From JAYZVT01 sp050248375 (GTDB taxonomy: Bacteria > Pseudomonadota > Alphaproteobacteria > Rhizobiales > Methyloligellaceae), in assembly GCA_050248375.1 (NCBI GenBank), contig JBFWSL010000024.1, forward strand, positions 1 to 23,271: a stretch of DNA of 23,271 nucleotides, in the 5' to 3' direction. Position 1 is the first letter of the stretch, and every line of letters starts with the position of its first letter. The notes below the pieces were generated by a model. That model ran no database searches, was not told the DNA's origin, and was given only the letters and a program-made list of their open reading frames with translations. Shown here in pieces: positions 1-8,435 of the stretch. The translations under genes and the position numbers were made by a program.

Positions 1-861
<861 letters not shown>

Positions 862-988
862 GTCTCACCTGTCTCCGGTCACGCTGGATGGCCGCGAATC
901 GACCGTATTCTGGAATGTCCGTATGTCCGAGAGGTCGCACGGGATTCGGGCATTTGCAAGGGCATGGAGACCGAGCGTCGCGGCGGAT

Positions 989-2176
989 TTACCCGCCGCT
1001 GCGCCGCAAGGGGCGGGCAAATTCCCGGATATCCCCGATGAGCAGGTCGGGCTCTTCCATGGCGGGAAAATGCCCGCCGCGGGGCATCCGGGTCCAGCGG
1101 GTGACGTTGTAGACCCGCTCGGCACAGGAGCGTGGAGGCCATGCCAGCATTTCGGCGGGAAACAGGGCGCAGGCCGTCGGCACCTCGACCCGCAGCCCTT
1201 GCGGCGACAGGATGCGCCCGCCTTCCTCGCGGCGGCCCGTATAGATCCAGCTCGCCGTACAGAAGCTCCCGGTGACCAGGTAGATCATGATGTTGGTCAG
1301 TATCTCGTCCTTCGAGTAGACGCTCTCGATGCCGTTTCCCCCGGTATCGGACCAGGCGCGCCACTTCTCCACGATCCAGGCGGCGACGCCCACCGGACTG
1401 TCCATCATGGCGTAGCCGAGGGATTGGGGCTTCGTCGCCTGCTGGGTCCGGTATCCTTCCTCCATGGCCTGTTCCCGCTCGAGGCGTTCGGCCCATGCTT
1501 GTTCTTCCGCGCCAACGGGGGCGCCGGGAGGGCGCATCATCATGATGTTGAGATGAATGGCGCGGCAGGCGGGCGTATGCTCGAAGCCGAGCCAACTGGA
1601 GATGGCGCCGCCCCAGTCACCGCCCTGGGCGAGATATTCGCGGTATCCGAGGGTGCCGGTCATCAGCGAGGCGAACAGAGCGGCCATGGCGCGGGGACCC
1701 ATGGGCCGTTCCGGTTTGCCGGAAAAGCCGAAGCCGGGAAGCGACGGCGCGATCACGTCGAAGGCGTCATCCACGCTGCCTCCGAAGCGTTCGGGGTGGG
1801 CCAGCGGTTCGATGACGTGACGGAATTCGTAGATCGAGCCCGGCCAGCCGTGGCTGACGATGAGGGGCAGGGGCGCGGGTCCGCTGCCGCGTTCATGTAT
1901 GAAGTGGATGTCGAGGCCGTCCACCGTTGCTGTGAATTGCGGAAACCGGTTCAGCACGGCTTCCTGCGCCCGCCAGTCGAACTCCTCGGTCCAGTAGGCG
2001 CACAGCTCCCTCATGTAGGCGAGGTTGGCCCCGTATTCCCATCCCTCCAGCGCAGGCATGGACTCCCAGGGAAAGGACGCAACACGGTCGCGGATGCGCG
2101 CCAGCATGTCGTCGGGGATGCTGACGGTGAAGGGGCGGACCGGGACGGATGCGGAACCGGATTCCGGCGCCGCCAT
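989..2176 (-). CDS. Epoxide hydrolase (EHN-domain alpha/beta hydrolase)
   Basis: The predicted protein is a 395-residue alpha/beta hydrolase of the microsomal epoxide hydrolase type, which opens epoxides to diols through an aspartyl ester. An N-terminal EHN region (about 12-115) includes the usual PFTVSIPDDMLARIRDRV stretch. The oxyanion-hole motif HGWPGS is at about 109-114. GGDWGG at 185-190 holds the probable nucleophile Asp187, and Glu342 and His369 (in RGGHF) are 27 residues apart, the same spacing as the acid and base in mammalian microsomal enzyme. An in-frame TTG lies one codon earlier, but ATG 2176 overlaps the TGA of the upstream MaoC gene (TGATG), so coupled translation from ATG is more likely. 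The substrate is unknown. Haloalkane dehalogenase-like relatives are less likely because of the EHN domain. Confidence 0.88.
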   Translation of the reverse strand: MAAPESGSASVPVRPFTVSIPDDMLARIRDRVASFPWESMPALEGWEYGANLAYMRELCAYWTEEFDWRAQEAVLNRFPQFTATVDGLDIHFIHERGSGPAPLPLIVSHGWPGSIYEFRHVIEPLAHPERFGGSVDDAFDVIAPSLPGFGFSGKPERPMGPRAMAALFASLMTGTLGYREYLAQGGDWGGAISSWLGFEHTPACRAIHLNIMMMRPPGAPVGAEEQAWAERLEREQAMEEGYRTQQATKPQSLGYAMMDSPVGVAAWIVEKWRAWSDTGGNGIESVYSKDEILTNIMIYLVTGSFCTASWIYTGRREEGGRILSPQGLRVEVPTACALFPAEMLAWPPRSCAERVYNVTRWTRMPRGGHFPAMEEPDLLIGDIREFARPLRRSGG

Positions 2177-2622
2177 CAACCGTTCTCCTTCAGCGGACGC
2201 AGGGGCACCTTGACCACAGCTTCGCCGTCGAGGACGACCTTGTCCGCCACCTTGCAGACGCAGGCAAGCCGGGCGCGGGACTTCCCAGGCACCAGCTCCT
2301 CGACGCGGACGGAAACATCGACCTTGTCGCCTATGCGCACGGGCGCGCGGAAATGCAGCGATTGCGAGATGTATATGGCGCCGGGGCCGGGCAGGCGCGT
2401 GCCGAGCAGGGCCGAGATAAGACCGGCGGTGTAGAGGCCATGGGCGATGCGGGTGCCGAAGGGCGTCTTGGCCGCGAAATGCTCCGAGAGGTGGATCGGA
2501 TTGCGATCGCCGGTGATCTCGGCGAAGCCGACGACATCCTCGGACGACACGGTCTTGGAGAAGGACTCGGTCATGCCGAGCGAGAGATCCTCGAAATAGA
2601 GCGTCTGTAGCGGAAGGAACAT
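2176..2622 (-). CDS. MaoC-family (R)-specific enoyl-CoA hydratase-like protein
   Basis: The predicted protein is a 148-residue single hot-dog domain of the MaoC/PhaJ type, whose members add water to 2-enoyl-CoA to give (R)-3-hydroxyacyl-CoA. The hydratase-2 signature GDRNPIHL at about 38-45 carries the expected Asp39/His44 pair, followed by FGTRIAHGLYTAGLIS, typical of the family. The start at ATG 2622 places the conserved YFEDLSLGM segment at residues 9-17 as in PhaJ-like proteins. Its stop overlaps the start of the epoxide hydrolase gene by one base, so the two form an operon. PhaJ (polyhydroxyalkanoate precursor supply) and general acyl-CoA metabolism are both possible, and no pha gene is visible here to choose between them. 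Confidence 0.91.
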   Translation of the reverse strand: MFLPLQTLYFEDLSLGMTESFSKTVSSEDVVGFAEITGDRNPIHLSEHFAAKTPFGTRIAHGLYTAGLISALLGTRLPGPGAIYISQSLHFRAPVRIGDKVDVSVRVEELVPGKSRARLACVCKVADKVVLDGEAVVKVPLRPLKENG

Positions 2623-2790
2623 GGATGACCGGTCGGGGCGGGGCTGTGGCTGGCCCGCACTTTAACCGACACAGCCAAGAGGTCCAGCCGGGACCATGCC
2701 TTGGGCCGCGTCACGGCTGCCGTATTTCCGTCTTGCGCTTCCAGCGCTTCAGGTTGGGCAGTTGGCGCATAAAAGCCGCCGCGAAGCTGA

Positions 2791-2821
2791 AACCCCGCCG
2801 GCTGTGGCTTCCGGCGGGGTT
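2791..2821. terminator. Terminator-like hairpin, 11-bp stem
   Basis: AACCCCGCCGG (2791-2801) pairs perfectly with CCGGCGGGGTT (2811-2821) around a 9-base loop. On the plus strand it is followed by CCTTTTGTC, a modest T tract; on the minus strand by TCAGCTTC, which is weaker. No plus-strand gene is recognised upstream, so it either ends an unrecognised plus-strand transcript or acts as a structure in the leader of the MaoC mRNA. Confidence 0.55.
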
Positions 2822-3060
2822 CCTTTTGTCCGTCAGTGGGGGTCTTGCTCTCAAAGGGCCTGGCCGCTTGCTGCGGTCCCCAACGCCGCATGGCGGGCGG
2901 CGGTGCATGGACGACCGGTTGGCTCAGGGGCTCCTTGCCGTTATCCCCGACCTGAGTGACTCAAGTCTATCCGGGCCGGTACTTCCGGTCCGGCTTCATG
3001 GATGGATTGTCGGTGATGCCGTCGCGGCGTGCGCCGGTCGCGCATGACGCCAATGGCGGA

Positions 3061-3096
3061 TTACGCCGGACGGCAGCCTCGCTTCGGAGGATTCAT
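3061..3096 (-). CDS. Possible 11-codon leader or small ORF
   Basis: The ATG at 3096 is preceded on the minus strand by AAAAGGAGG with 9 bases of spacing, one of the strongest ribosome-binding sites in the window. The reading frame encodes only MNPPKRGCRPA before TAA. Codons 3-4 (CCTCC) are complementary to the GGAGG of the ribosome-binding site, so the site could fold onto its own coding region. It could be a regulatory leader peptide, a very small protein or a chance match; its distance of over 400 bases from the MaoC gene argues against simple attenuation. Confidence 0.2.
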   Translation of the reverse strand: MNPPKRGCRPA

Positions 3097-3167
3097 TTTC
3101 CTAAACCTCCTTTTCCTGAGTACGGACAATCATGCGCCTCCGTGGCGCGCTCGTCAAATGCGCGGCG

Positions 3168-3183
3168 CTCAAACATGTTTGAG
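3168..3183. repeat. Perfect 16-bp palindrome
   Basis: CTCAAACATGTTTGAG is a perfect inverted repeat with no loop, which suits a dimeric regulator site better than a terminator. It lies just downstream of the phoX-like gene and upstream of the small ORF at 3061-3096. Confidence 0.5.
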
Positions 3184-3211
3184 ATGCGGCCCACTTGAAA
3201 TTGGGCGCCGC

Positions 3212-5173
3212 TCATCCGATCTGGCCGCCGTCTTTCCTGGTGATGGCGACGACGGATGGGCGGGGCGGCACCCCCGGCGTGAAATCCGGCCAGCGGGTCG
3301 TCGGGTTCTCGAAGGTGCTTGGTGTATTGTCCTCGGATTCCCCAGGATGCTGCACCGAGACGAACAGCGTTTCGCCGTCGGGCGTGAAGCAGGGGCCGCA
3401 CAGCTCTGCGCCGACGGGGCAGCGGAAGAAGCAGCGGGAGGTGCGGCGCATCTCCCCCTCGGTCTCCAGCGACCACAGCCCGTCGGTCCGGCCGGTCTTT
3501 TCCGCGCTGTTACCGTCGGTGGCGATCCACAGGCGGCCGAGATTGTCGACGGCGCAGTTGTCGGGCATGCCGAACCAGCCGTCTTGCGTGGTGGCGCCGG
3601 AGAAGGTGGCCCCGACCTCGCCACGGGACGGGTCGCCGCATCTGAGCAACACATCCCACTCGAAGCTCTCCGAGGCGTGGTCGCCGCCGTCGGGCCTCAG
3701 CTCGATGATGTGCCCGAAGGCGTTCTTCGCGCGCGGATTGGCGTGGTCAACTTCACTGTCCTTGCGGCGGGTGTTGTTGGTCAGCATGACGTAGACCTTG
3801 CCCGTGCGCGGGTTCGCCTCCACGTCCTCGGGGCGGTCCATGCGGGTGGCGCCGAGCAGGTCGGCGGCGCGGCGGGCCTCGATGACCACGTCGGCCTGGC
3901 CGTGGAAGCCGTTCTCCGGCGTCAACGGTCCCTGGCCGTGCACCAGCGGCAGCCAGCGTCCCTTGCCGTCGGGTCCGAAGCGGGCGACGCAGAGCGTGCC
4001 GCTATCCAGCAGGTCACGGTTGGCGGCGGGATCGTCCTTCACCGTGCCGGCGGTGACGAAGCGGTAGACATACTCGAAGCGCTCGTCATCGCCCTGGTAG
4101 ACGACGAAGCGGCCGTCGCCGTTGACGATGTTGCCGGCGCCTTCATGCTTGAAGCGGCCAAGTGCGGTGCGCTTCCTCGGCGCCGATGCGGGGTCGCGCG
4201 GGTCGATCTCCACCACCCAGCCGAAGCGGTTGGCCTCGTTGGGCTCGCTGTCGATGGCGAAGCGTGCGTACACGTCGCCCCAGGACTGCCAGTTGCCGGG
4301 CACGCCGTAGCGTCTGTAGTTCGCATGCTCGCGGTGGCCGTCGGAAAGCCTGCCCCGGAAATAGCCGTGGAAGTTCTCCTCGCAGGTGAGCCATGTGCCC
4401 CACGGCGTCACGCCGCCGGCGCAATTGTTGATCATGCCGAGGACATTGCGGCCCTCCGGGTCGGCGGATGTCTTCAGGCGGTCGTGGCCGGCGGCGGGAC
4501 CGGTGATCTCCATCGGCGTCAGCGGGGTGATGCGGCGGTTGAACCGGGAATCCCGCACCACGCTCCACTTTCCGTCCGTGCGGGCGACCTCTATCACCGT
4601 GCCGCCGTGGGCGGCCATCTCGATGTCCACCAGTTCGCGGGTCATCTTCGCGAAGGCGGCGTCGCTGGTGTGCTGCACGCCCACGCCGGGGAACATGAGC
4701 TCCTCGTTGGTGTATTCGTGGTTGATCACCAGCAGGCCGCGGTCGGCGGAGCCGCCGAGCGGGATGAAGCCTATGAAGTCGTTGTTGTAACCGAACTGGC
4801 GCAGTTGCTTCCGCGCGTTCTGGGCTTGCGGATCGAACTCCGGCGCATCGGCGAAGACGGGGTCGCCCCAGCGGACCAGGATGTCGGCGTCGTAGCCCGC
4901 GGCGACATGGTGAGTTTCGTCCGCGCCGGCGGCGACTTCCTCGAAGTCGAAGGTGAACATGTGTGTGTAGCCGGCCTGCTCAGCAGCGGCCAGCGCCAGC
5001 GGGCTGACCGTGGCGGCGATGGCCCCGGCGGCGAGCGCCCCTTTCAGAATGTCGCGGCGGCCATAACGGCGGGCGATGACGTCGCCCATGGTGGGGTTGC
5101 CGCTCTCGTTGCGGCCTTCGTCTTCCGCCAGTTCGGCGCGGACGGCGCGTGCGGCGAACTCTTCTCTGGACAT
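3212..5173 (-). CDS. phoX: PhoX-type phosphatase (DUF839), Tat-exported
   Basis: The predicted protein is 653 residues long, close to the usual size of PhoX, a periplasmic Ca/Fe-dependent alkaline phosphatase that releases phosphate from organic esters. A Tat signal is visible: GRRDILKG at about 38-45 followed by a hydrophobic Ala-rich stretch ending near ALAAAEQA. Family stretches include INHEYTNEELMFPG, CAGGVTPWGTWLTCEEN, FKHEGAGN, RMDRPEDVEANP, GMPDNCAVDN and CGPCFTPDGETLFVSVQHPG, which hold the acidic and Asn ligands expected in this beta-propeller family. ATG 5173 is chosen because GCGAGGAATCC precedes it and the Tat segment then lies at a normal distance; a longer frame back to 5398 crosses the divergent promoter region. 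A possible Pho box lies 53 bases upstream. Some DUF839 proteins have not been shown to be phosphatases. Confidence 0.91.
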   Translation of the reverse strand: MSREEFAARAVRAELAEDEGRNESGNPTMGDVIARRYGRRDILKGALAAGAIAATVSPLALAAAEQAGYTHMFTFDFEEVAAGADETHHVAAGYDADILVRWGDPVFADAPEFDPQAQNARKQLRQFGYNNDFIGFIPLGGSADRGLLVINHEYTNEELMFPGVGVQHTSDAAFAKMTRELVDIEMAAHGGTVIEVARTDGKWSVVRDSRFNRRITPLTPMEITGPAAGHDRLKTSADPEGRNVLGMINNCAGGVTPWGTWLTCEENFHGYFRGRLSDGHREHANYRRYGVPGNWQSWGDVYARFAIDSEPNEANRFGWVVEIDPRDPASAPRKRTALGRFKHEGAGNIVNGDGRFVVYQGDDERFEYVYRFVTAGTVKDDPAANRDLLDSGTLCVARFGPDGKGRWLPLVHGQGPLTPENGFHGQADVVIEARRAADLLGATRMDRPEDVEANPRTGKVYVMLTNNTRRKDSEVDHANPRAKNAFGHIIELRPDGGDHASESFEWDVLLRCGDPSRGEVGATFSGATTQDGWFGMPDNCAVDNLGRLWIATDGNSAEKTGRTDGLWSLETEGEMRRTSRCFFRCPVGAELCGPCFTPDGETLFVSVQHPGESEDNTPSTFENPTTRWPDFTPGVPPRPSVVAITRKDGGQIG

Positions 5174-5225
5174 GGATTCCTCGCCCGATAGGCCGGTTGC
5201 CGATCCGGTTTGATGCCACCGGTTT

Positions 5226-5243
5226 ATCACGGAGCGGTGACGG
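5226..5243 (-). promoter_or_regulatory. Possible Pho box upstream of the phoX-like gene
   Basis: Read on the minus strand, CCGTCAC-CGCT-CCGTGAT matches the Pho box pattern CTGTCAT-N4-CTGTCAT at 10 of 14 positions with the exact 11-base period. It ends 53 bases before ATG 5173. Two direct AAACCGG repeats, 14 bases apart, lie between the box and the gene. No clear -10 element is visible, so this is a moderate match supported by the gene's function. Confidence 0.4.
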
Positions 5244-5333
5244 ACCCTAGTTGGCCGCGGACTCCGGCAATCGTTGCGGCAGGGGCGCGTGGACGGGTAG
5301 TCTGCCGCAGGCGTGAAACAGATGGAGACGGTC

Positions 5334-5888
5334 ATGGCCGAGCATACACCGGTCTGCGACTTCGGCTGGAAGGCGAGGGACTTCAGGCTCCCGGCCACCG
5401 ACGGCAGGATTTACACCCTCGCGGACATCCGCGGTCCCAGGGGCACGCTGATTATGTTCATCTGCAACCACTGTCCGTATGTGAAGGCGATCGCGGACCG
5501 GCTGGTGCGGGACGTGAAGGACCTGCAGGCACTGGGCATCGGCGCGGCGGCGATCTGCTCCAACGACGCGGCGGAATATCCCGAGGATTCCTTCGACAAC
5601 ATGAAGACCTTCGCCGGGGCGAACGGCTTCACCTTTCCCTATCTCCACGACGAGAGCCAGCAGGTGGCGCGGGCTTGGGATGCGGTGTGCACGCCGGATT
5701 TCTTCGGCTTTGACGCCGAGCTGGGCCTGCAATATCGCGGGCGGCTGGACGCGAGCGGCCGCAATCCCGGCCCGGCGGACGCACGCCGGGAACTCTACGA
5801 AGCGATGAAGACGATTTCGGAAACGGGCAAGGGACCGCGCGAGCAGACACCGTCGATGGGATGCTCGATCAAGTGGAAGGCGGCGTAA
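5334..5888 (+). CDS. Thioredoxin-like/AhpC-TSA family protein
   Basis: The predicted protein has 184 residues with a thioredoxin fold of the peroxiredoxin-like group often annotated as 'thioredoxin family protein'. DFRLPATDGRIYTLADIRG (about 16-34) is the usual first strand-turn, and CNHCPYV at 44-50 carries a CxxC pair (Cys44, Cys47) followed by Pro. TPDFFGFD (about residues 120-127) holds the cis-proline region. GTG 5313 and ATG 5322 are alternative starts; ATG 5334 is preferred because GGAGACGGTC precedes it at good spacing. No signal peptide is obvious, so a cytoplasmic thiol-disulfide or peroxide-related role is likely, but the substrate is unknown. It diverges from the phoX-like gene across 160 bases. 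Confidence 0.84.
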   Translation: MAEHTPVCDFGWKARDFRLPATDGRIYTLADIRGPRGTLIMFICNHCPYVKAIADRLVRDVKDLQALGIGAAAICSNDAAEYPEDSFDNMKTFAGANGFTFPYLHDESQQVARAWDAVCTPDFFGFDAELGLQYRGRLDASGRNPGPADARRELYEAMKTISETGKGPREQTPSMGCSIKWKAA

Positions 5889-5977
5889 GAAACGGACGCC
5901 AACGGATTCGCTTCGGTTTTCTGGGCGTGTTAGACTTTTCCGTTATGTCGAGCGCGCGTTTGGTTCGCGCGAGATAC

Positions 5978-6289
5978 ATGACCGCACTTGCCGCTGAGAG
6001 CGGCCTCCTCCGGAAGACAGGCGGTCTTACTTTGCTTACCATCTATTGGCCTTGCCGTGTCACTTGCGAAAGTGACGGCAACCTGCGTGTGGCACCCCTC
6101 CAGTTAACGGGGTGCGACGGCGTCGGCGCGACGCTGGAGCTCGCCACGGCCGCCGCGCAAGTCCTGCTCCTGAAGCATGTGGAGACCGTCCAGCGGGAGG
6201 GGCTGTTCATACCCCCGTCCGACATGCTGGACCCGGCCGAACTGGTCAACGGTTCGGTGACCCGCGTCGAAATCTCCACGTCCTGCTAG
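5978..6289 (+). CDS. Uncharacterised small protein, start uncertain
   Basis: I do not recognise this 103-residue protein. Codons after about 6100 show strong G/C preference in the third position and a mixed, protein-like composition, unlike the Ser/Arg-rich shadow frames over the same bases. It contains cysteines in WPCRVTCESD and GCDGVG, a helix-like LELATAAAQVLLLKHVETVQREG segment, and ends in STSC. ATG 5945 is an alternative start, and the frame is open further back into the thioredoxin gene; none of the starts has a good ribosome-binding site. It lies between the thioredoxin-like gene and a small membrane protein on the same strand, with gaps of about 90 and 120 bases. It may be a lineage-specific protein or, less likely, a chance open frame. 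Confidence 0.5.
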   Translation: MTALAAESGLLRKTGGLTLLTIYWPCRVTCESDGNLRVAPLQLTGCDGVGATLELATAAAQVLLLKHVETVQREGLFIPPSDMLDPAELVNGSVTRVEISTSC

Positions 6290-6411
6290 GGGCGGTGTCC
6301 CGATTTCGGACGGCCGCCGGCGCGGCGGATTTACCCTGCGCTAACCCTGCCGTTTTCCCTTTTTTTTACAGCCCGCTGCTATCCTGCCCGTAATTGGGGA
6401 GGGGTTGAGTC

Positions 6412-6717
6412 ATGGTTATCCTCGTTCGTTACGCGTTTCTTCTGGCTTTGGGCCTGGGAGCGATCTTCACATTCGTCAGCGCCACGGCCGTTACCGGCCA
6501 GATGCTGCTGGCGGGCACCGGCACGGCGGTCCAGGACCCGTCGGACATGTCCTTGTGGGTGATGGTCGCCATGGGCGGCATGGGACTGCTTTCGCTGTTC
6601 CGCCATGCCTTCGTGCGGGCGCCGGCCAGGGCGCGGCTCTGGTACCGCGATCACAGGGAGTCTCTCGCCACGCTCATCGTCGTGGGCGGCGTGTTCTTCG
6701 CTTTCATGGTGCTTTAG
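6412..6717 (+). CDS. Small uncharacterised membrane protein
   Basis: The predicted protein has 101 residues and I do not recognise its family. It has hydrophobic segments at about 4-25, 46-62 (WVMVAMGGMGLLSLF) and 84-101 (the C-terminus, TLIVVGGVFFAFMVL), so two or three membrane spans are likely, with a basic loop at about 63-81 (RHAFVRAPARARLWYRDHRE). ATG 6412 is preceded by GGGGAGGGGTTGAGTC, a strong ribosome-binding site. Upstream, TTTACA (6365-6370) and CGTAAT (6389-6394) could be a weak promoter. A strong terminator follows at 6849. Confidence 0.62.
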   Translation: MVILVRYAFLLALGLGAIFTFVSATAVTGQMLLAGTGTAVQDPSDMSLWVMVAMGGMGLLSLFRHAFVRAPARARLWYRDHRESLATLIVVGGVFFAFMVL

Positions 6718-6848
6718 GACGGACAGGCTCCCCGGGGAGCCAGAGGACGGAATTGCCGGGGAAGCTTCCGGAAAAGCGCGCCATGCTGGGGGGCACGGGG
6801 CGTGAAGCGGGCGCAGCGATGCGACGGCCGGAAGCCGGGCAATAAGAA

Positions 6849-6881
6849 GGGGCGGCTCCGCAGGGAGCCGCCCCGTTTTTT
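6849..6881 (+). terminator. Strong intrinsic terminator between convergent genes
   Basis: GGGGCGGCTCC (6849-6859) pairs with GGAGCCGCCCC (6864-6874) around GCAG, followed by G and six Ts. On the opposite strand the same stem is followed by TTCTTATT, so it can also end glnA transcripts, whose stop codon is 25 bases away. Confidence 0.9.
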
Positions 6882-6905
6882 CGTGCGGAGTCGCGAACTT
6901 CCGGA

Positions 6906-8315
6906 TCAGGAGCTGTAGTACATGTCGAACTCGACCGGGTGGGGCGTCATCTCGAAGCGCTCCACCTCTTCCATCTTCAGGTCGAGATAGCCGTCGATCT
7001 GGTCGTCGGTGAACACGCCGCCTTTCTTCAGGAAGTCGCGGTCCGCGTCCAGGCTCTGGCAGGCTTCGCGCAGCGAGCCGCAGACGGTCGGGATGCCTTC
7101 CAGTTCCTCCGGCGGGAGGTCGTACAGGTTCTTGTCCATCGGCTCGCCCGGATGGATTTTCTTCTCGATGCCGTCGAGGCCGGCCATGAGCATGGCGGTG
7201 AAGCCCAGATAGGGGTTCGCCAGCGGATCCGGGAAGCGGATTTCCATGCGCTTGCCCTTCGGGTTGGAGACGAAGGGAATGCGGCAGGAAGCCGAACGGT
7301 TGCGGGCCGAGTAGGCCAGCAGCACCGGCGCCTCGTAGCCCGGGACCAGACGCTTGTAGGAGTTGGTGGTCGGGTTGGTGAAGGCGTTGATGGACTTGGC
7401 GTGCTTCAGGATGCCGCCGATGTAGAACAGGCAGGTCTCCGACAGGTCGGCGTAGAGGTTGCCGGCGAAGACGGGATTGCCGTCCTTGAACAGGGACTGG
7501 TGGCAGTGCATGCCCGAGCCGTTGTCGCCGTAGACGGGCTTGGGCATGAAGGTGGCGGTCTTGCCGTAGGCCTGGGCCACGTTATGGATCACGTATTTGT
7601 AGATCTGCAGGTGGTCGGCGATGGTCACCATCGGCGCGAACTTGATGCCGAGCTCGTGCTGCGCGGAGGCCACCTCGTGATGGTGCTTCTCAACCTTCAC
7701 GCCCATCTCGGCCATCATGCTCAGCATCTCGGAGCGGATGTCCTGGCAGGAGTCGACCGGCGGCACCGGGAAGTAACCGCCCTTGGTGCGCGGACGGTGG
7801 CCGAGGTTGCCCATCTCGTATTCAGTATCGGAGTTGCTGGGCAGCTCGGCCGAGTCGAGGCGGAAGCTGGTGTTGTAAGGCGTGGCGGAGAAGCGGACGT
7901 CGTCGAAAATGAAGAACTCGGCTTCCGGACCGAAGAAGGCGGTGTCGGCGATGCCGGTCTGCTTCAGGTAGGCCTCGGCCTTCTTGGCCGTCGAACGCGG
8001 GTCGCGCTCATAGAACTCGCCGGTGGTCGGCTCGACGACATCGCAGAAGACCGCCATGGTGGACTGGGCGAAGAACGGGTCCATATGGGCGCTGGCGGGA
8101 TCGAGCATCAGCGCCATGTCGGACTGGGAAATATCCTTCCAGCCGGCGATGGAGGAACCGTCGAACATGATGCCGTCGGCGAAGGCGGCTTCGTCGATCT
8201 CCGAAGCGTCCATGGTCACGTGCTGGAGCTTGCCCCGCGGGTCGGTGAAGCGGACGTCGACATACTTAACCTCGTCGTCCTTGATCTTCTTCATTACACT
8301 GCTTGCGTCAGCCAT
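6906..8315 (-). CDS. glnA: Glutamine synthetase type I
   Basis: The predicted enzyme makes glutamine from glutamate, ammonia and ATP and forms cytoplasmic dodecamers. The 469 residues match GSI length. Recognisable segments include DGSSIAGWKDISQSDM near the N-terminus, FFGPEAEFFIFDDV, GDNGSGMHCHQS, and NPTTNSYKRLVPGYEAP with RNRSASCRIP. Tyr398 in NLYDLPPEE is at the adenylylation site, so control by GlnE is expected. ATG 8315 follows AGGGGACGCAA, a good ribosome-binding site. It lies 120 bases downstream of glnB on the same strand, with three hairpins in between, and is probably transcribed mainly from the glnB promoter. Confidence 0.98.
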   Translation of the reverse strand: MADASSVMKKIKDDEVKYVDVRFTDPRGKLQHVTMDASEIDEAAFADGIMFDGSSIAGWKDISQSDMALMLDPASAHMDPFFAQSTMAVFCDVVEPTTGEFYERDPRSTAKKAEAYLKQTGIADTAFFGPEAEFFIFDDVRFSATPYNTSFRLDSAELPSNSDTEYEMGNLGHRPRTKGGYFPVPPVDSCQDIRSEMLSMMAEMGVKVEKHHHEVASAQHELGIKFAPMVTIADHLQIYKYVIHNVAQAYGKTATFMPKPVYGDNGSGMHCHQSLFKDGNPVFAGNLYADLSETCLFYIGGILKHAKSINAFTNPTTNSYKRLVPGYEAPVLLAYSARNRSASCRIPFVSNPKGKRMEIRFPDPLANPYLGFTAMLMAGLDGIEKKIHPGEPMDKNLYDLPPEELEGIPTVCGSLREACQSLDADRDFLKKGGVFTDDQIDGYLDLKMEEVERFEMTPHPVEFDMYYSS

Positions 8316-8344
8316 TTGCGTCCCCTGTGTTGCTTAATTTGAGT

Positions 8345-8433
8345 GGGCGGCCCTGGCGCCGCCCGGCTGCTTCTGGTGGTGATCCGGCATCGGGTGCCGG
8401 GATGGAATAGCCGCGGCGCCTAGGCGCGCGGCT
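8345..8433 (-). promoter_or_regulatory. Three hairpins in the glnB-glnA spacer
   Basis: The 120-base spacer contains GGGCGGC/GCCGCCC (8345-8364, 7 bp), CCGGCA/TGCCGG (8384-8400, 6 bp) and AGCCGC-GCGCC/GGCGC-GCGGCT (8409-8433, 11 bp with one bulged G). None is followed by a clear T tract on the minus strand, so they look more like RNA stability or processing elements than full terminators. They could set different glnB and glnA levels from one mRNA. Confidence 0.5.
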
Positions 8434-8435
8434 GC

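Larger units (their letters stand above)
2623..3211. other. 589-bp intergenic stretch without a convincing gene
   Basis: The stretch lies between the end of the phoX-like gene and the start of the MaoC gene, both on the minus strand, so it should contain the MaoC promoter. It holds several inverted repeats: an imperfect hairpin at 3186-3211, a perfect 16-bp palindrome at 3168-3183, a 9-bp stem with a G-T pair at 2971-2993, and an 11-bp terminator-like stem at 2791-2821. It also holds an 11-codon minus-strand ORF with a strong Shine-Dalgarno sequence (3061-3096). Longer frames here have arginine-, proline- and serine-rich shadow composition and no recognisable domain. I could not identify a tRNA, a riboswitch or a named small RNA. 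Confidence 0.6.

Noticed and set aside
2953..2963. TGAGTGACTCA, a short symmetric sequence
   Set aside because: Eleven bases with a central unpaired base is too short to support a regulatory call in the absence of further copies.
3029..5191. A 720-codon plus-strand open frame antisense to phoX
   Set aside because: The composition is Ala/Val/Gly/Asp-rich without a family match, while the opposite strand encodes a clear PhoX protein.
6726..6741. Perfect palindrome GGCTCCCCGGGGAGCC
   Set aside because: It lies just after the small membrane protein gene but has no T tract, and GC-only palindromes are expected often in this genome. The true terminator is at 6849.
6939..8342. A 467-codon plus-strand open frame antisense to glnA
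   Set aside because: glnA is certain on the other strand; the antisense frame has no recognisable motif.
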